A stretch of 14,603 nt of DNA from Neptunomonas sp. (GTDB lineage: Bacteria > Pseudomonadota > Gammaproteobacteria > Pseudomonadales > Balneatricaceae), in assembly GCA_004195305.1 (NCBI GenBank), contig SDWN01000665.1, forward strand, positions 1 to 14,603, written 5' to 3'. Below are positions 5,418 through 12,211 of the stretch, piece by piece. The notes below the pieces were generated by a model, which was not told the DNA's origin, searched no databases, and worked only from the letters and a program-made list of their open reading frames with translations. The translations under genes and the position numbers were made by a program. Every line of letters begins with the position of its first letter. Position 1 is the first letter of the stretch.

Positions 5418-6251
5418 ATGCAGTCGCTCCACACCCCCATCGCGCGCTCTGCTGAAGCCATACCATCCAGCCACATATCCAAGCCCGGCGTTATGGGCCA
5501 CAATGTAGACACCGATAATAACAACGCGACCACAGTCTCTGACCCGCAGAGTTCTGATGCAGTCCGGCTGGAGTCACCTGTGTATAAATTACTGATTGCC
5601 GACGATCATCCGCTATTTCGCGAAGCGATTGCCGATGTCATCCGCAGCCGCTACCCTGATGCTGAAATTCTGCAATCCGAAAACCTCGACGCCGCTGCCG
5701 AACTGGCCGATGCGCATGATGATCTCGACCTCATCCTGCTCGATCTGAATATGCCCGGCATGCATGGCCTCAACGGCCTGATGCAGCTGCGCAACGATGC
5801 ACCCACCATTCCCGTGGTCATCATCTCCGCCGAAGAGGACAAGAGCATCGTGCTCCAGTCGATGACCTACGGTGCGGTGGGTTTCATCCTCAAATCGTTA
5901 CCACGCGAAAAAATGACCCAGGCACTGGAGCAGGTACTGGCCGGTCAGGTCTATCTGCCCGCCGATGTGATCCGCTCAACCACCGATAACAACCGTAACC
6001 GCCGTCGCCATATTGACGAGCATGCCATTGCCCCGGAGATGCTCAATAGCCTGACCCGGCGCCAGCTGCTGGTACTGGAACGGATGGCCAACGGCGAATC
6101 CAACAAACAGATCGCCTACACCCTGTGCATCGCCGAAACCACGGTCAAAGCGCATGTCTCGGCGGTACTGCGCAAACTCAATGTGCATAACCGTATCCAA
6201 GCGGTCCTGTCCGCCGGTAATATCGACTTTAACCAGTATTTAAAGCGCTAG
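5418..6251 (+). CDS. erbR: LuxR/NarL-type response regulator, AgmR/ErbR-like
   Basis: This two-component regulator has an N-terminal receiver and a C-terminal LuxR helix-turn-helix. The receiver (about 56-170) has the acidic pair Asp62-Asp63 in LLIADDHPLF, phosphoacceptor Asp109 in LILLDLNMPGMHGLNGL, Ser137 and Lys159. The DNA-binding domain (about 210-257) reads SLTRRQLLVLERMANGESNKQ followed by TTVKAHVSAVLRKL. Receiver and HTH closely resemble P. aeruginosa AgmR/ErbR, which switches on pqq and quinoprotein ethanol oxidation genes; proximity to pqqABCD fits. The ATG at 5418 has AAGGAG 9 nt upstream. It adds a 54-residue polar extension not found in typical AgmR, which would start at the GTG at 5580. 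The kinase partner is not encoded next to it; NahK is a candidate only by proximity. Confidence 0.92.
   Translation: MQSLHTPIARSAEAIPSSHISKPGVMGHNVDTDNNNATTVSDPQSSDAVRLESPVYKLLIADDHPLFREAIADVIRSRYPDAEILQSENLDAAAELADAHDDLDLILLDLNMPGMHGLNGLMQLRNDAPTIPVVIISAEEDKSIVLQSMTYGAVGFILKSLPREKMTQALEQVLAGQVYLPADVIRSTTDNNRNRRRHIDEHAIAPEMLNSLTRRQLLVLERMANGESNKQIAYTLCIAETTVKAHVSAVLRKLNVHNRIQAVLSAGNIDFNQYLKR
5570..5582 (+). promoter_or_regulatory. Internal ribosome site and GTG start within the regulator gene
   Basis: GGAG (5570-5573), a 6-nt spacer and GTG (5580-5582) precede TATAAATTACTGATTGCC. Translation from here begins (M)YKLLIADDHPLFREAI, the position where AgmR/ErbR proteins normally start. The gene may therefore yield a 223-aa protein instead of, or as well as, the 277-aa form from 5418. 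Confidence 0.5.
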
Positions 6252-6272
6252 CGTTGCCGGTGACCGTCTATT

Positions 6273-6288
6273 CCGCCCCTTCGGGCGG
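6273..6288 (+). terminator. GC-rich hairpin after the regulator gene
   Basis: CCGCCC, loop CTTC, GGGCGG forms a very stable 6-bp stem with a favourable tetraloop 21 nt after the regulator stop. It is followed by CTTCATG and not by a run of T, so it is at best a weak intrinsic terminator or a 3' stabilising hairpin. Confidence 0.4.
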
Positions 6289-6605
6289 CTTCATGCGCCT
6301 TACCCTGAGGACCTTCTTCAGTCTGAATGGCATCGGTTAGCAAAAGTGATAGAAGCCCGCCTGACGTTTTTCCTGTTCACGCTGCCTGCGCCTGGGCTTT
6401 GCCCGGCACACCAAGACGTAATAACCCCGCAATCGCAATAATCACGCCGTCATCCGCGCCGACGAGCTCTTCAACACTGAAAAAAACGCTACCTGTCCAA
6501 CGGCTGCAGTCGGCTAAAATTGGTCGTCACGGCGCGTGGTAGCTGACAACCGTAATCACCCTTACGCCTCTGCTCAACATATACTTAAGAAGTGTATTAA
6601 TGATG

Positions 6606-6764
6606 CTACTCACCTGGTGGACAAATAGGTTCCATACCTATCGATCCATCGCCCCGAAAATCTGCCGAAATTACGTGGAACTGCTGGATTTTCAGAGGCT
6701 CGCATGGGGCTTCGACCCATGATGACGCATCCTTGAGTCTTCGATTACCCCCCCGGGTTAATAA
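6606..6764 (-). repeat. Dispersed repeat, copy 1
   Basis: Read on the minus strand, this segment matches 12056-12211 on the plus strand. Similarity runs from TATTAACCCGGG through AAGGATGCGTCATCATGGGT to CCTATTTG(T/C)CCACCAGGT, with about 17 differences and no gap over the central 126 bases. A hairpin CATGGG-7 nt-CCCATG (6703-6721) and a second one (ATAGGT-5 nt-ACCTAT) occur in both copies. Both copies also read open in one shared frame (KDASSWVEAPCEPLK, ending EPICPPG). Differences are spread over all three codon positions, which argues for a nucleic-acid element over a protein gene, though coding is not excluded. Confidence 0.85.
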
Positions 6765-7068
6765 CTCATTTCGATCCCAAGGGAGTTCCATTACAATGAA
6801 AACCATCCTATCGGCCACGATAATTGCAACCAGGAGCAACTCAGACATGGACGGACTCATGCCCTTGATATTATGCGATGCGACTGCTGTTTCACGCTTT
6901 GCGCCACTCGCGTTTAAAATTTCAGAGATTTTCCCATTACCCAAGACACAACACCCACCCTATTGTATCAATGGATACTCTTACTCAATCCTACACAGAT
7001 CTAGCCAATAAACCCTGGCAACACTGCTTTAAGAAAGCTCGTTAATTATATTTTATAAAGGCACAACG

Positions 7069-7602
7069 ATGAAAAGAAAATTACATATAGGTGGATCGAA
7101 ACGAGCAGAAGGCTGGGAAATCATGGATGCAAACCCTGCAGAACATGTTGATCATGTCGGTAATGCCATCGACTTGTCTCGGTTTGATGATGATACATTT
7201 TCAGAAATATATTCTTCGCATGTTGTTGAGCATTTTGATTATCATATTGAATTAATAAAGACTCTAAAAGAGTGGCGTCGCGTATTGATTCCTGGGGGAT
7301 TGATGTATGTTAGCGTCCCGGATTTAGATGTGCTGTCAGGACTTATGGTGGATAAAAGTAAAATGACACCTGATGATCGTTTTCATGTGATGCGGATGAT
7401 CTTTGGTGGCCATGTGGACCAATATGATTATCACCTTGTCGGTTTAAATGAGGAGTTTCTTTCTGGTTTTTTACAGGCTTCTGGTTTCGTAAATATCATG
7501 AAAGTACAAAATTTCGGTCAATTTAAATTCCATGATACTAGTAATGCAGTCTTCAAGGGGCATGCTATAAGTTTAAATATGATCGCTTATAAACCAAAAT
7601 AA
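7069..7602 (+). CDS. Class I SAM-dependent methyltransferase
   Basis: This 177-aa soluble protein resembles the short methyltransferases (Methyltransf_11-like, COG4627 type) found in polysaccharide and lipid modification clusters. It starts at the SAM-binding strand: motif I is LHIGGSKRAEGWEIMDANP, where the usual acidic-Gly-Cys-Gly loop is replaced by Gly-Gly-Ser, and Asp in MDAN is the likely ribose ligand. Further blocks are IYSSHVVEHFDY (motif IV region) and LKEWRRVLIPGGLMYVSVPD (motifs V-VI). AAGG lies 7 nt before the ATG. Base composition is visibly more AT-rich than all neighbours and codon use shifts accordingly, so recent horizontal transfer is likely. It stands alone, without other sugar or lipid genes, so the substrate is unknown. 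Confidence 0.85.
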   Translation: MKRKLHIGGSKRAEGWEIMDANPAEHVDHVGNAIDLSRFDDDTFSEIYSSHVVEHFDYHIELIKTLKEWRRVLIPGGLMYVSVPDLDVLSGLMVDKSKMTPDDRFHVMRMIFGGHVDQYDYHLVGLNEEFLSGFLQASGFVNIMKVQNFGQFKFHDTSNAVFKGHAISLNMIAYKPK

Positions 7603-7661
7603 ATTACTCGCCCGGATATTTCATGAAGGGATCGAAATTTACGGATCCGCTGGCTAAGCAG

Positions 7662-7719
7662 TTGGTTCTATCTCCCGCAGGGCCTTGGTGGTTCCAAGGC
7701 GTAAGGGAGATCGGGCCAA
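7662..7719. repeat. 58-bp imperfect hairpin with three stem blocks
   Basis: Three pairing blocks nest symmetrically: TTGG/CCAA (outer), ATCTCCC/GGGAGAT (middle, 7 bp) and GCCTTGG/CCAAGGC (inner, 7 bp) around a 5-nt loop. Internal loops of 4/4 and 5/4 nt separate them. It lies 60 bp after the methyltransferase stop. No T-run follows. The layered structure resembles repetitive extragenic palindromes or folded recombination sites, but no known consensus is evident. Confidence 0.65.
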
Positions 7720-7871
7720 ATGCAACGGCAGTGGATACGGAAAATAGATCAGCGATACCGGTTACAACGTGTAATTTTCAAAAACAAGCTAGAAGTTCTG
7801 TAATCATCGCTGTTACAGGTCAGTTTTTAGCGCCTTTGTGAAAGGTCCGGGCTAATTATTTAGGAACTGAA

Positions 7872-7900
7872 TCGCCCCGTCTGCCGGAGAGACAGGGCGA
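7872..7900 (-). terminator. Probable terminator hairpin after the kinase gene
   Basis: TCGCCC and GGGCGA pair, followed by GTCT/AGAC after a 1-nt mismatch on each side, around a 7-nt loop. It lies 17 nt beyond the kinase stop in the minus direction. The flanking sequence has only scattered T residues (TTCAGTTCC), so termination may be moderate. It could also act for transcripts coming from the methyltransferase. Confidence 0.5.
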
Positions 7901-7916
7901 CTCATCAAGCGGCACC

Positions 7917-10325
7917 CTATAAACCGCTCGCGTTAACCCCTGCCTGCCCGACAGGAGGGTTTACCAGATGCTGAATAACGGCTTTGAGCTTGGCCGGGCG
8001 CACCGGTTTATTCATCAACTGGTAACCCAGCGCGCGGATCTCTTGCTTGAGGTCGTTACTGTAATTGGCGGTGATCATCAATACCGGGGCGTTGATGCTC
8101 AGCTCCTGGCTCATCCGCTGCACCGCATCCAGGCCGGTCTGGTTATTATCGAGATGATAATCGGCGACGATCAAATCCAATCCACCCAGCTGTGCCGACT
8201 GTTCTACAATCGCACTGTAACTGAGTGCGGTGAGCACCTCGCAACCCCAGCCTTCAAGAAACAGCTGCATCGCCTGGCAGATACTCCGTTCGTTATCGAG
8301 CACCAGTATCCGCCGCCCCTGCAGCTGCGGGCAGGACACTGACGGGCCCAGTGCCGACTGTGCTCGAGAGCGCTGCAGCTGGCTCTTATCCAGCTCACCG
8401 TAAGGCACCTGCACCGAAAAGCAGGAGCCGGATCCGGGAGTCGATTGCACCGACACCCGATGCCCCAGGATCCCCGACATCTTGTCAACGATCGCCAACC
8501 CTAAACCCAAGCCTTTATCATGGGCCGAGTTATCGTGCTGGACGCGGTTGAACTCCTGAAAGACCTCCCGCTGCTTATCCGCAGCGATGCCAATACCGGT
8601 ATCCCATACCTGGATCGAAACGCCGTCGGCGTTCCGCCTGCAGCCCAGCACGATGCGCCCTTTACGGGTGTAACGCAGCGCATTGCTGAGAAAGTTTCGG
8701 AGTATCCGTGCCAGCAGCTGGCTGTCCGTCGCGATCACGGCGCGGCAGGGTACCCAGTGAAAATCCAATTGACTCTGTGCCGCCAGGGTATGGAATTCGT
8801 TAGCCAGATTGCCGAGCAGGTGATCGGTGCTAAATGCGGTGATATCCGGCTTGACCACCCCGGCGTCGAGCTTGGAGATATCGACCAAGGCGGCCAACAG
8901 ACTCTCGACATCCTCCAGCGAATAGTTCAATGACTGCACCAGCGCCCGGGTTTTATCCTGCAGCGGATGCTCCAACAGCGAAGCGGAAAACAACCGTGCC
9001 GCATTCATCGGCTGGAGCAGATCATGACTGGCCGCAGCGAGAAATTTGGTTTTCGACTGGTTAGCCTGCTCGGCCTCTTTTTTGGCCTCTAACAAGCGAC
9101 TCCCAATCAGCCGTCGCTCATCGACCTCCTGCAGCAGCAGGCGATTAACCTGGGTCAGCTCGGCGGTACGCTCCGCGACCCGTTGCTCCATATGCTGATA
9201 GGCCTGGACCAAGTCTTCGGCGCTGCGACTGCGCTCGGTGATATCGGTGTAGGTGTTAACGAACTCGCCGCTGGGCAGTGCGTGGCTGCAGATCTCCAGA
9301 ATACGGCCATCACTGAGCTTCTGTTCCAGCCGGGTACAGAGCTTGCCCTCGTGATCCCGGCTACAGGGATTCAGATCTGAGACTTCACTCAAGGCCATCA
9401 ACTGGGTAAAGGAATCGCCCTGTTTGAGCACTGTCGCAGACTTGCCGATCAGCTCGCTGAAACGCTGGTTCCAAGTCTCCAGTTGATTATGCGCATTCAC
9501 CAGTACCACGCTTTGCGACAGGTTATCGAGGGTGTGTTGCAGCACTCTGGATTTGTTCGCCAGCGCCCGTTCGCGCAACGCCCGCTCGTTCTCGATCAGC
9601 GCGGTAATATCTTTATACAGTACCACCAGGCCACCATCACCGGTCTTGCGCTGGCTGACCTGGAGCCAGCCGCCGCCCCGCATCCGAAACACCTTGCCGT
9701 CGCCCAGCGGCGAGGTCTTTGCACCCACAGCGACGCCCGCGCCGTAATAGCGCTCGATCATGCGCTCTTTTTTGGCCAGCGCCATGATCTCTTCGTAATG
9801 CACCCCCGGGCGAATATCAACCCCGGAAGCTTGCCAGAACTGCTTGAACGTTGAGTTTGCGAGCAGCAGACGCCGATCGTTGCCATACAGCACAAACGCA
9901 TCCGAAATACTTTCGATCGCGTCCTGCAAATTACTGTGGGCGGTCTGCGCTTGCGTATTGGCCTGTTTGAGCGCCTGGTTGCTATGTTTGATCTCCTCCA
10001 GCGCACTGTTCAGCGCCAGGGTCTGCTCCCGCACCTGTTCGGCCAGAAACACCGCGTGCTCAAAACTGCCGTAGGCTCCCTCATGACGACTGGGACCGGA
10101 CTCGACCCGCTGCATCAGCGCCCGGTTAATCTTGCCCAGCTTAACGTTCTCGGCACGCGCCTGATCCAGCTGTTGTTGTAACTGTTGTAACTGTTGTTGC
10201 AACCGTTGTAACTGCTGCAATGTGGGTTGCTCAGATGGCGGCAGTGACTGTGCTAGCTGCTGAGGCGAGAGGTCTGGCGCCGACTGCGCCGGGGCGGCTG
10301 CATCCGCCTGCCGCTCAGGCGTCAT
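7917..10325 (-). CDS. nahK: PAS-containing hybrid histidine kinase, NahK/ErcS'-like
   Basis: This is an 802-aa cytoplasmic sensor kinase. Order: a Gln/Leu-rich coiled coil (about 33-60), a second helical stretch (90-135), PAS domain 1 (about 134-245, SISDAFVLYGNDRRLLLAN), PAS domain 2 (about 264-365), a coiled coil, HisKA with His434 in FLAAASHDLLQPMNAAR, HATPase with N-box Asn548 (RNFLSNALRYT), DTGIG 575-579 and GLGLGLA 605-611, then a receiver with Asp677, phosphoacceptor Asp722, Thr752 and Lys773. No transmembrane segment is seen. The ATG at 10325 overlaps the end of the FIST gene by 11 nt; an upstream TTG is less likely. In P. aeruginosa the equivalent pair is NosP-NahK: NosP binds nitric oxide through heme and inhibits NahK, which feeds the HptB pathway. 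ErcS' is another name from the ethanol-oxidation regulon. Confidence 0.9.
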   Translation of the reverse strand: MTPERQADAAAPAQSAPDLSPQQLAQSLPPSEQPTLQQLQRLQQQLQQLQQQLDQARAENVKLGKINRALMQRVESGPSRHEGAYGSFEHAVFLAEQVREQTLALNSALEEIKHSNQALKQANTQAQTAHSNLQDAIESISDAFVLYGNDRRLLLANSTFKQFWQASGVDIRPGVHYEEIMALAKKERMIERYYGAGVAVGAKTSPLGDGKVFRMRGGGWLQVSQRKTGDGGLVVLYKDITALIENERALRERALANKSRVLQHTLDNLSQSVVLVNAHNQLETWNQRFSELIGKSATVLKQGDSFTQLMALSEVSDLNPCSRDHEGKLCTRLEQKLSDGRILEICSHALPSGEFVNTYTDITERSRSAEDLVQAYQHMEQRVAERTAELTQVNRLLLQEVDERRLIGSRLLEAKKEAEQANQSKTKFLAAASHDLLQPMNAARLFSASLLEHPLQDKTRALVQSLNYSLEDVESLLAALVDISKLDAGVVKPDITAFSTDHLLGNLANEFHTLAAQSQLDFHWVPCRAVIATDSQLLARILRNFLSNALRYTRKGRIVLGCRRNADGVSIQVWDTGIGIAADKQREVFQEFNRVQHDNSAHDKGLGLGLAIVDKMSGILGHRVSVQSTPGSGSCFSVQVPYGELDKSQLQRSRAQSALGPSVSCPQLQGRRILVLDNERSICQAMQLFLEGWGCEVLTALSYSAIVEQSAQLGGLDLIVADYHLDNNQTGLDAVQRMSQELSINAPVLMITANYSNDLKQEIRALGYQLMNKPVRPAKLKAVIQHLVNPPVGQAGVNASGL

Positions 10326-11493
10326 AATCCGGACCGCCAAGCGCAACCCCGGTGAAGGTCTGATTAAGGTGCATGCCGTTGAACTGCTCGCCGTAAGTAT
10401 TGAAACCGATCACCCGGTTATCACAAAGCACCGTGGATATTCTAGCGTTGAGCGAACGCTGTTCGGATTCCAGACGACGGAAGATACAGTCATAACCGAC
10501 CACCAACTGCGGCGGGCCGATCTTACGCTTGATCCCCTCAAACAACGTTTCCAGACCTTCGGCCAAGTCGCCGCAGCGAGAACGGGTCAGTACGATGCCG
10601 GTTTCAACTGCACAATAAAAGGTCAGACTCAGGTCATCATTAACCTTCTGAATCGCGCGTGAATAATAACGTTCACCAATCTTCACCGAGAGCGGATTCA
10701 TCGCAAACACCCGCGAATCCAATTGATCCACCGACAGATTGAGTGCCTGAGCATACTCCTCGGCAGCCGGCGCCGCATTCAGTTCGATGACCCGGCGCTG
10801 TGCGCTGTCGGCCTCTGTCACCACCAATTTATCATCCGTATCGACCAGGTGATCAATACTAAAAACCTCAAAAGGACAGCGGCTGTTTACCAGGATCAAA
10901 ATCGCCGCATCGGAGTGGAATCGACCTTGGTAATAGACCTGGGTATCACGAAAATGAAGATCATCTCCGGCCGATCCACCCAGTAATGGAATACTCCCCA
11001 GATGGGCATTGAGCATATTCATCAACTGCTCTTCACGAACCGACAGGCCATCGAGCAGGGTCAAGGCAAACGAGTGCCCCATGATCGGCGCCACCTGCTT
11101 CTGACGACAGCCTTCAAGCATGCCATGGACCAGTGACTGGGCATCGGAAAAACTAAATTCGGCCAGCTTATTAAACAGTGCCACCTCGATCGCAAAGTGT
11201 TCCGCGCTGAAGCCGATGGCGGTGATGCTACCGTGCGTATAGCCCTCGGAACTGATCTCCCCGGCGGTGGTACAACCGACCAGCGGAATATCCCCAAAGC
11301 GTTGTTTCAACGCCTTCGACAACGCCTCAAGGTCGTATTGACTGGAGCAGAAAAACAGCACCAAACTCAGCGGCTGCACCACTAACTGCCGATACAGCTG
11401 CGCGGCAGCCGCCACCACATCCCGATCATGACAGTCACTCGTCAATACGGCAGGCGGAGCTGCCTGAGCAGCGATTGATTGGGTAGCTAACAC
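10315..11493 (-). CDS. nosP: FIST-domain sensory protein, NosP-like
   Basis: This 392-aa soluble protein has an N-terminal FIST domain (about 40-230) and a FIST_C domain (about 235-375). Typical FIST blocks are IPLVGCTTAGEISSEGY (69-85), LDGLSVREEQLM, SIPLLGGSAGDDL (167-179), FSIDHLVDTDDKLVVT, and the C-terminal VIGFNTYGEQFNGMHLNQ. FIST proteins are ligand sensors; those encoded next to NahK-type kinases are NosP, a heme-based nitric oxide sensor. I cannot identify the heme ligand from sequence alone, so NO sensing is inferred from context. The start is a GTG at 11493 supported by GAGAGG 7 nt upstream. The stop overlaps the kinase start (ATGACGCCTGA), so the two are co-translated as one operon. 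Confidence 0.88.
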   Translation of the reverse strand: MLATQSIAAQAAPPAVLTSDCHDRDVVAAAAQLYRQLVVQPLSLVLFFCSSQYDLEALSKALKQRFGDIPLVGCTTAGEISSEGYTHGSITAIGFSAEHFAIEVALFNKLAEFSFSDAQSLVHGMLEGCRQKQVAPIMGHSFALTLLDGLSVREEQLMNMLNAHLGSIPLLGGSAGDDLHFRDTQVYYQGRFHSDAAILILVNSRCPFEVFSIDHLVDTDDKLVVTEADSAQRRVIELNAAPAAEEYAQALNLSVDQLDSRVFAMNPLSVKIGERYYSRAIQKVNDDLSLTFYCAVETGIVLTRSRCGDLAEGLETLFEGIKRKIGPPQLVVGYDCIFRRLESEQRSLNARISTVLCDNRVIGFNTYGEQFNGMHLNQTFTGVALGGPDYDA

Positions 11494-11532
11494 CGCTATA
11501 CCTCTCAGAACCTTTTGATATAAGTTATTTTA

Positions 11533-11548
11533 GGTTCACAACTGAACC
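11533..11548. promoter_or_regulatory. Palindrome GGTTCA-CAAC-TGAACC upstream of nosP
   Basis: A perfect 6-bp inverted repeat with a 4-bp centre lies about 40 bp before the nosP start. On the minus strand it is followed by the AT-rich stretch TAAAATAACTTATATC, which could contain the -10 box. It is a candidate operator overlapping the nosP-nahK promoter. Confidence 0.4.
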
Positions 11549-11730
11549 GACAACATAGTACTTAGGATCTATTTAAGCGCTGATTTGGTCTGCCTATGCG
11601 GCGTTGTAGACAGATCCACAGCGCTACTGCCAGGGTACAGCAACAGAGCATTACCGCGACTACAGGGTAGTAATACAGTGTTACAACGGTACGACAACAG
11701 CGCAATAGCAGTACTACAACGGCAATAATC

Positions 11731-11768
11731 AAAGAAAGACGAGACCCGCGAAGGGGGTACGGGTCTCG
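11731..11768 (-). terminator. Intrinsic terminator, probably of the porin transcript
   Basis: On the minus strand CGAGACCCG and CGGGTCTCG form a perfect 9-bp stem with an 11-nt loop, followed at once by TCTTTCTTT. This is the best intrinsic terminator in the window. It points leftward, away from the porin, and stands between the porin and the nosP promoter. The MITE and repeat copy 2 now separate it from the porin stop by about 440 bp. Confidence 0.75.
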
Positions 11769-11818
11769 GTGAGTCACCCTACTGGGGATGTAGGTGACTG
11801 AAACGTGTAATCTAAGTC

Positions 11819-12057
11819 TAGCAGCCTGTCGGACTTAACGCTGATCTACTTCGGGAAAGCCTAAACTGGCCATTTTTCACCCTCTTTTTCGTTACATAGA
11901 ACCCCTATTCACAAGCTACGTCCCTATAGCTTGCCCTACGGTCGGCTATTGCTGCGTGAACCGGCTGTCCTGCCAGGACATCGCCTCGAAATAGTTTAAA
12001 AACTGTCTCAAATCGGACTCTCCCTCGCTACGACCGGTCAAGTCCGACAGGCTGCTA
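11819..12057. mobile_element. MITE-like element with 18-bp terminal inverted repeats
   Basis: TAGCAGCCTGTCGGACTT (11819-11836) is the exact reverse complement of AAGTCCGACAGGCTGCTA (12040-12057). The 239-bp element has no transposase. The terminal TA on both sides suits a TA target duplication, as in IS630/Tc1-mariner transposons, which would make the element proper 11821-12055. Inside are two small hairpins (CAAGCTA/TAGCTTG and TGTCCTG/CCAGGACA). On the minus strand a 12-codon frame MASLGFPEVDQR with GAGGG before its ATG ends with a TAA in the terminal repeat, perhaps the remains of a transposase start. Confidence 0.85.
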
Positions 12058-12211
12058 TTAACCCGGGTTAGTAGCCGCCGCAAGGATGCGTCATCATGGG
12101 TCAAAGTCCCATGCGAGCCCCTGAAAATAAAGCAGCTCCACGCAACTGCGGCAGACTTGGGGGGCGATGGACAGATAGGTCTGGAGCCTATTTGCCCACC
12201 AGGTTGATAGC
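12056..12211 (+). repeat. Dispersed repeat, copy 2
   Basis: This is the partner of the copy at 6606-6764, in opposite orientation. It starts at TATTAACCCGGG exactly where the MITE ends and finishes one base before the porin stop codon. The hairpin CATGGG-7 nt-CCCATG (12095-12113) is conserved; the second hairpin keeps pairing through one G-U wobble (ATAGGT/GCCTAT). The shared frame reads KDASSWVKVPCEPLK and ends EPICPPG before TGA, with the upstream part (LTRVSSRR) also similar to copy 1 (LTRGGNRR). It may be non-coding despite the open frame. Confidence 0.85.

Larger units (their letters stand above)
6252..7068. other. Long spacer between the regulator and the methyltransferase
   Basis: The spacer begins with a GC-rich hairpin (6273-6288) and contains one copy of the dispersed repeat (6606-6764). 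In 6289-6605 I recognise nothing; on the minus strand a stop-free stretch without an ATG ends in a hydrophobic tail (VIIAIAGLLRLG) and may be a decayed gene end. In 6765-7068 composition becomes AT-rich towards the methyltransferase and no gene is convincing. Confidence 0.55.
7603..7916. other. Spacer between convergent methyltransferase and kinase genes
   Basis: This spacer holds two hairpins, at 7662-7719 and 7872-7900, annotated separately. A plus-strand frame of 72 codons (7623-7841) covers the first hairpin but has no ribosome site and an unlikely protein composition. I regard the spacer as non-coding. Confidence 0.6.
11494..12211. other. Spacer between nosP and the porin
   Basis: From nosP outward the spacer holds a palindrome (11533-11548), a low-complexity stretch rich in CAACAG/GTACTAC-like trinucleotides (about 11635-11730), a terminator (11731-11768), a MITE (11819-12057) and repeat copy 2 (12056-12211). 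No gene is convincing. A 71-codon minus-strand frame that is very hydrophobic starts inside the terminator stem and is probably chance. Confidence 0.6.

Noticed and set aside
6606..6944. Minus-strand frame of 112 codons covering repeat copy 1
   Set aside because: There is no ribosome site and its upstream half has no counterpart at copy 2. Only the repeat itself is supported, so it is listed as a repeat.
7662..7719. Integron attC site
   Set aside because: The fold is similar in size but the conserved GTTRRRY and RYYYAAC ends are not in place, and no integrase or cassette array is visible.
7623..7841. Plus-strand frame of 72 codons after the methyltransferase
   Set aside because: It lacks a ribosome site and consists largely of the hairpin at 7662-7719.
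8500..9860. Several plus-strand frames of 65-137 codons
   Set aside because: All are antisense to the histidine kinase, whose domains are complete and continuous.
11562..11777. Hydrophobic 71-codon minus-strand frame
   Set aside because: Its GTG lies just ahead of the terminator stem and it crosses the stem and T-run; the hydrophobic stretch comes from a low-complexity trinucleotide-rich sequence.
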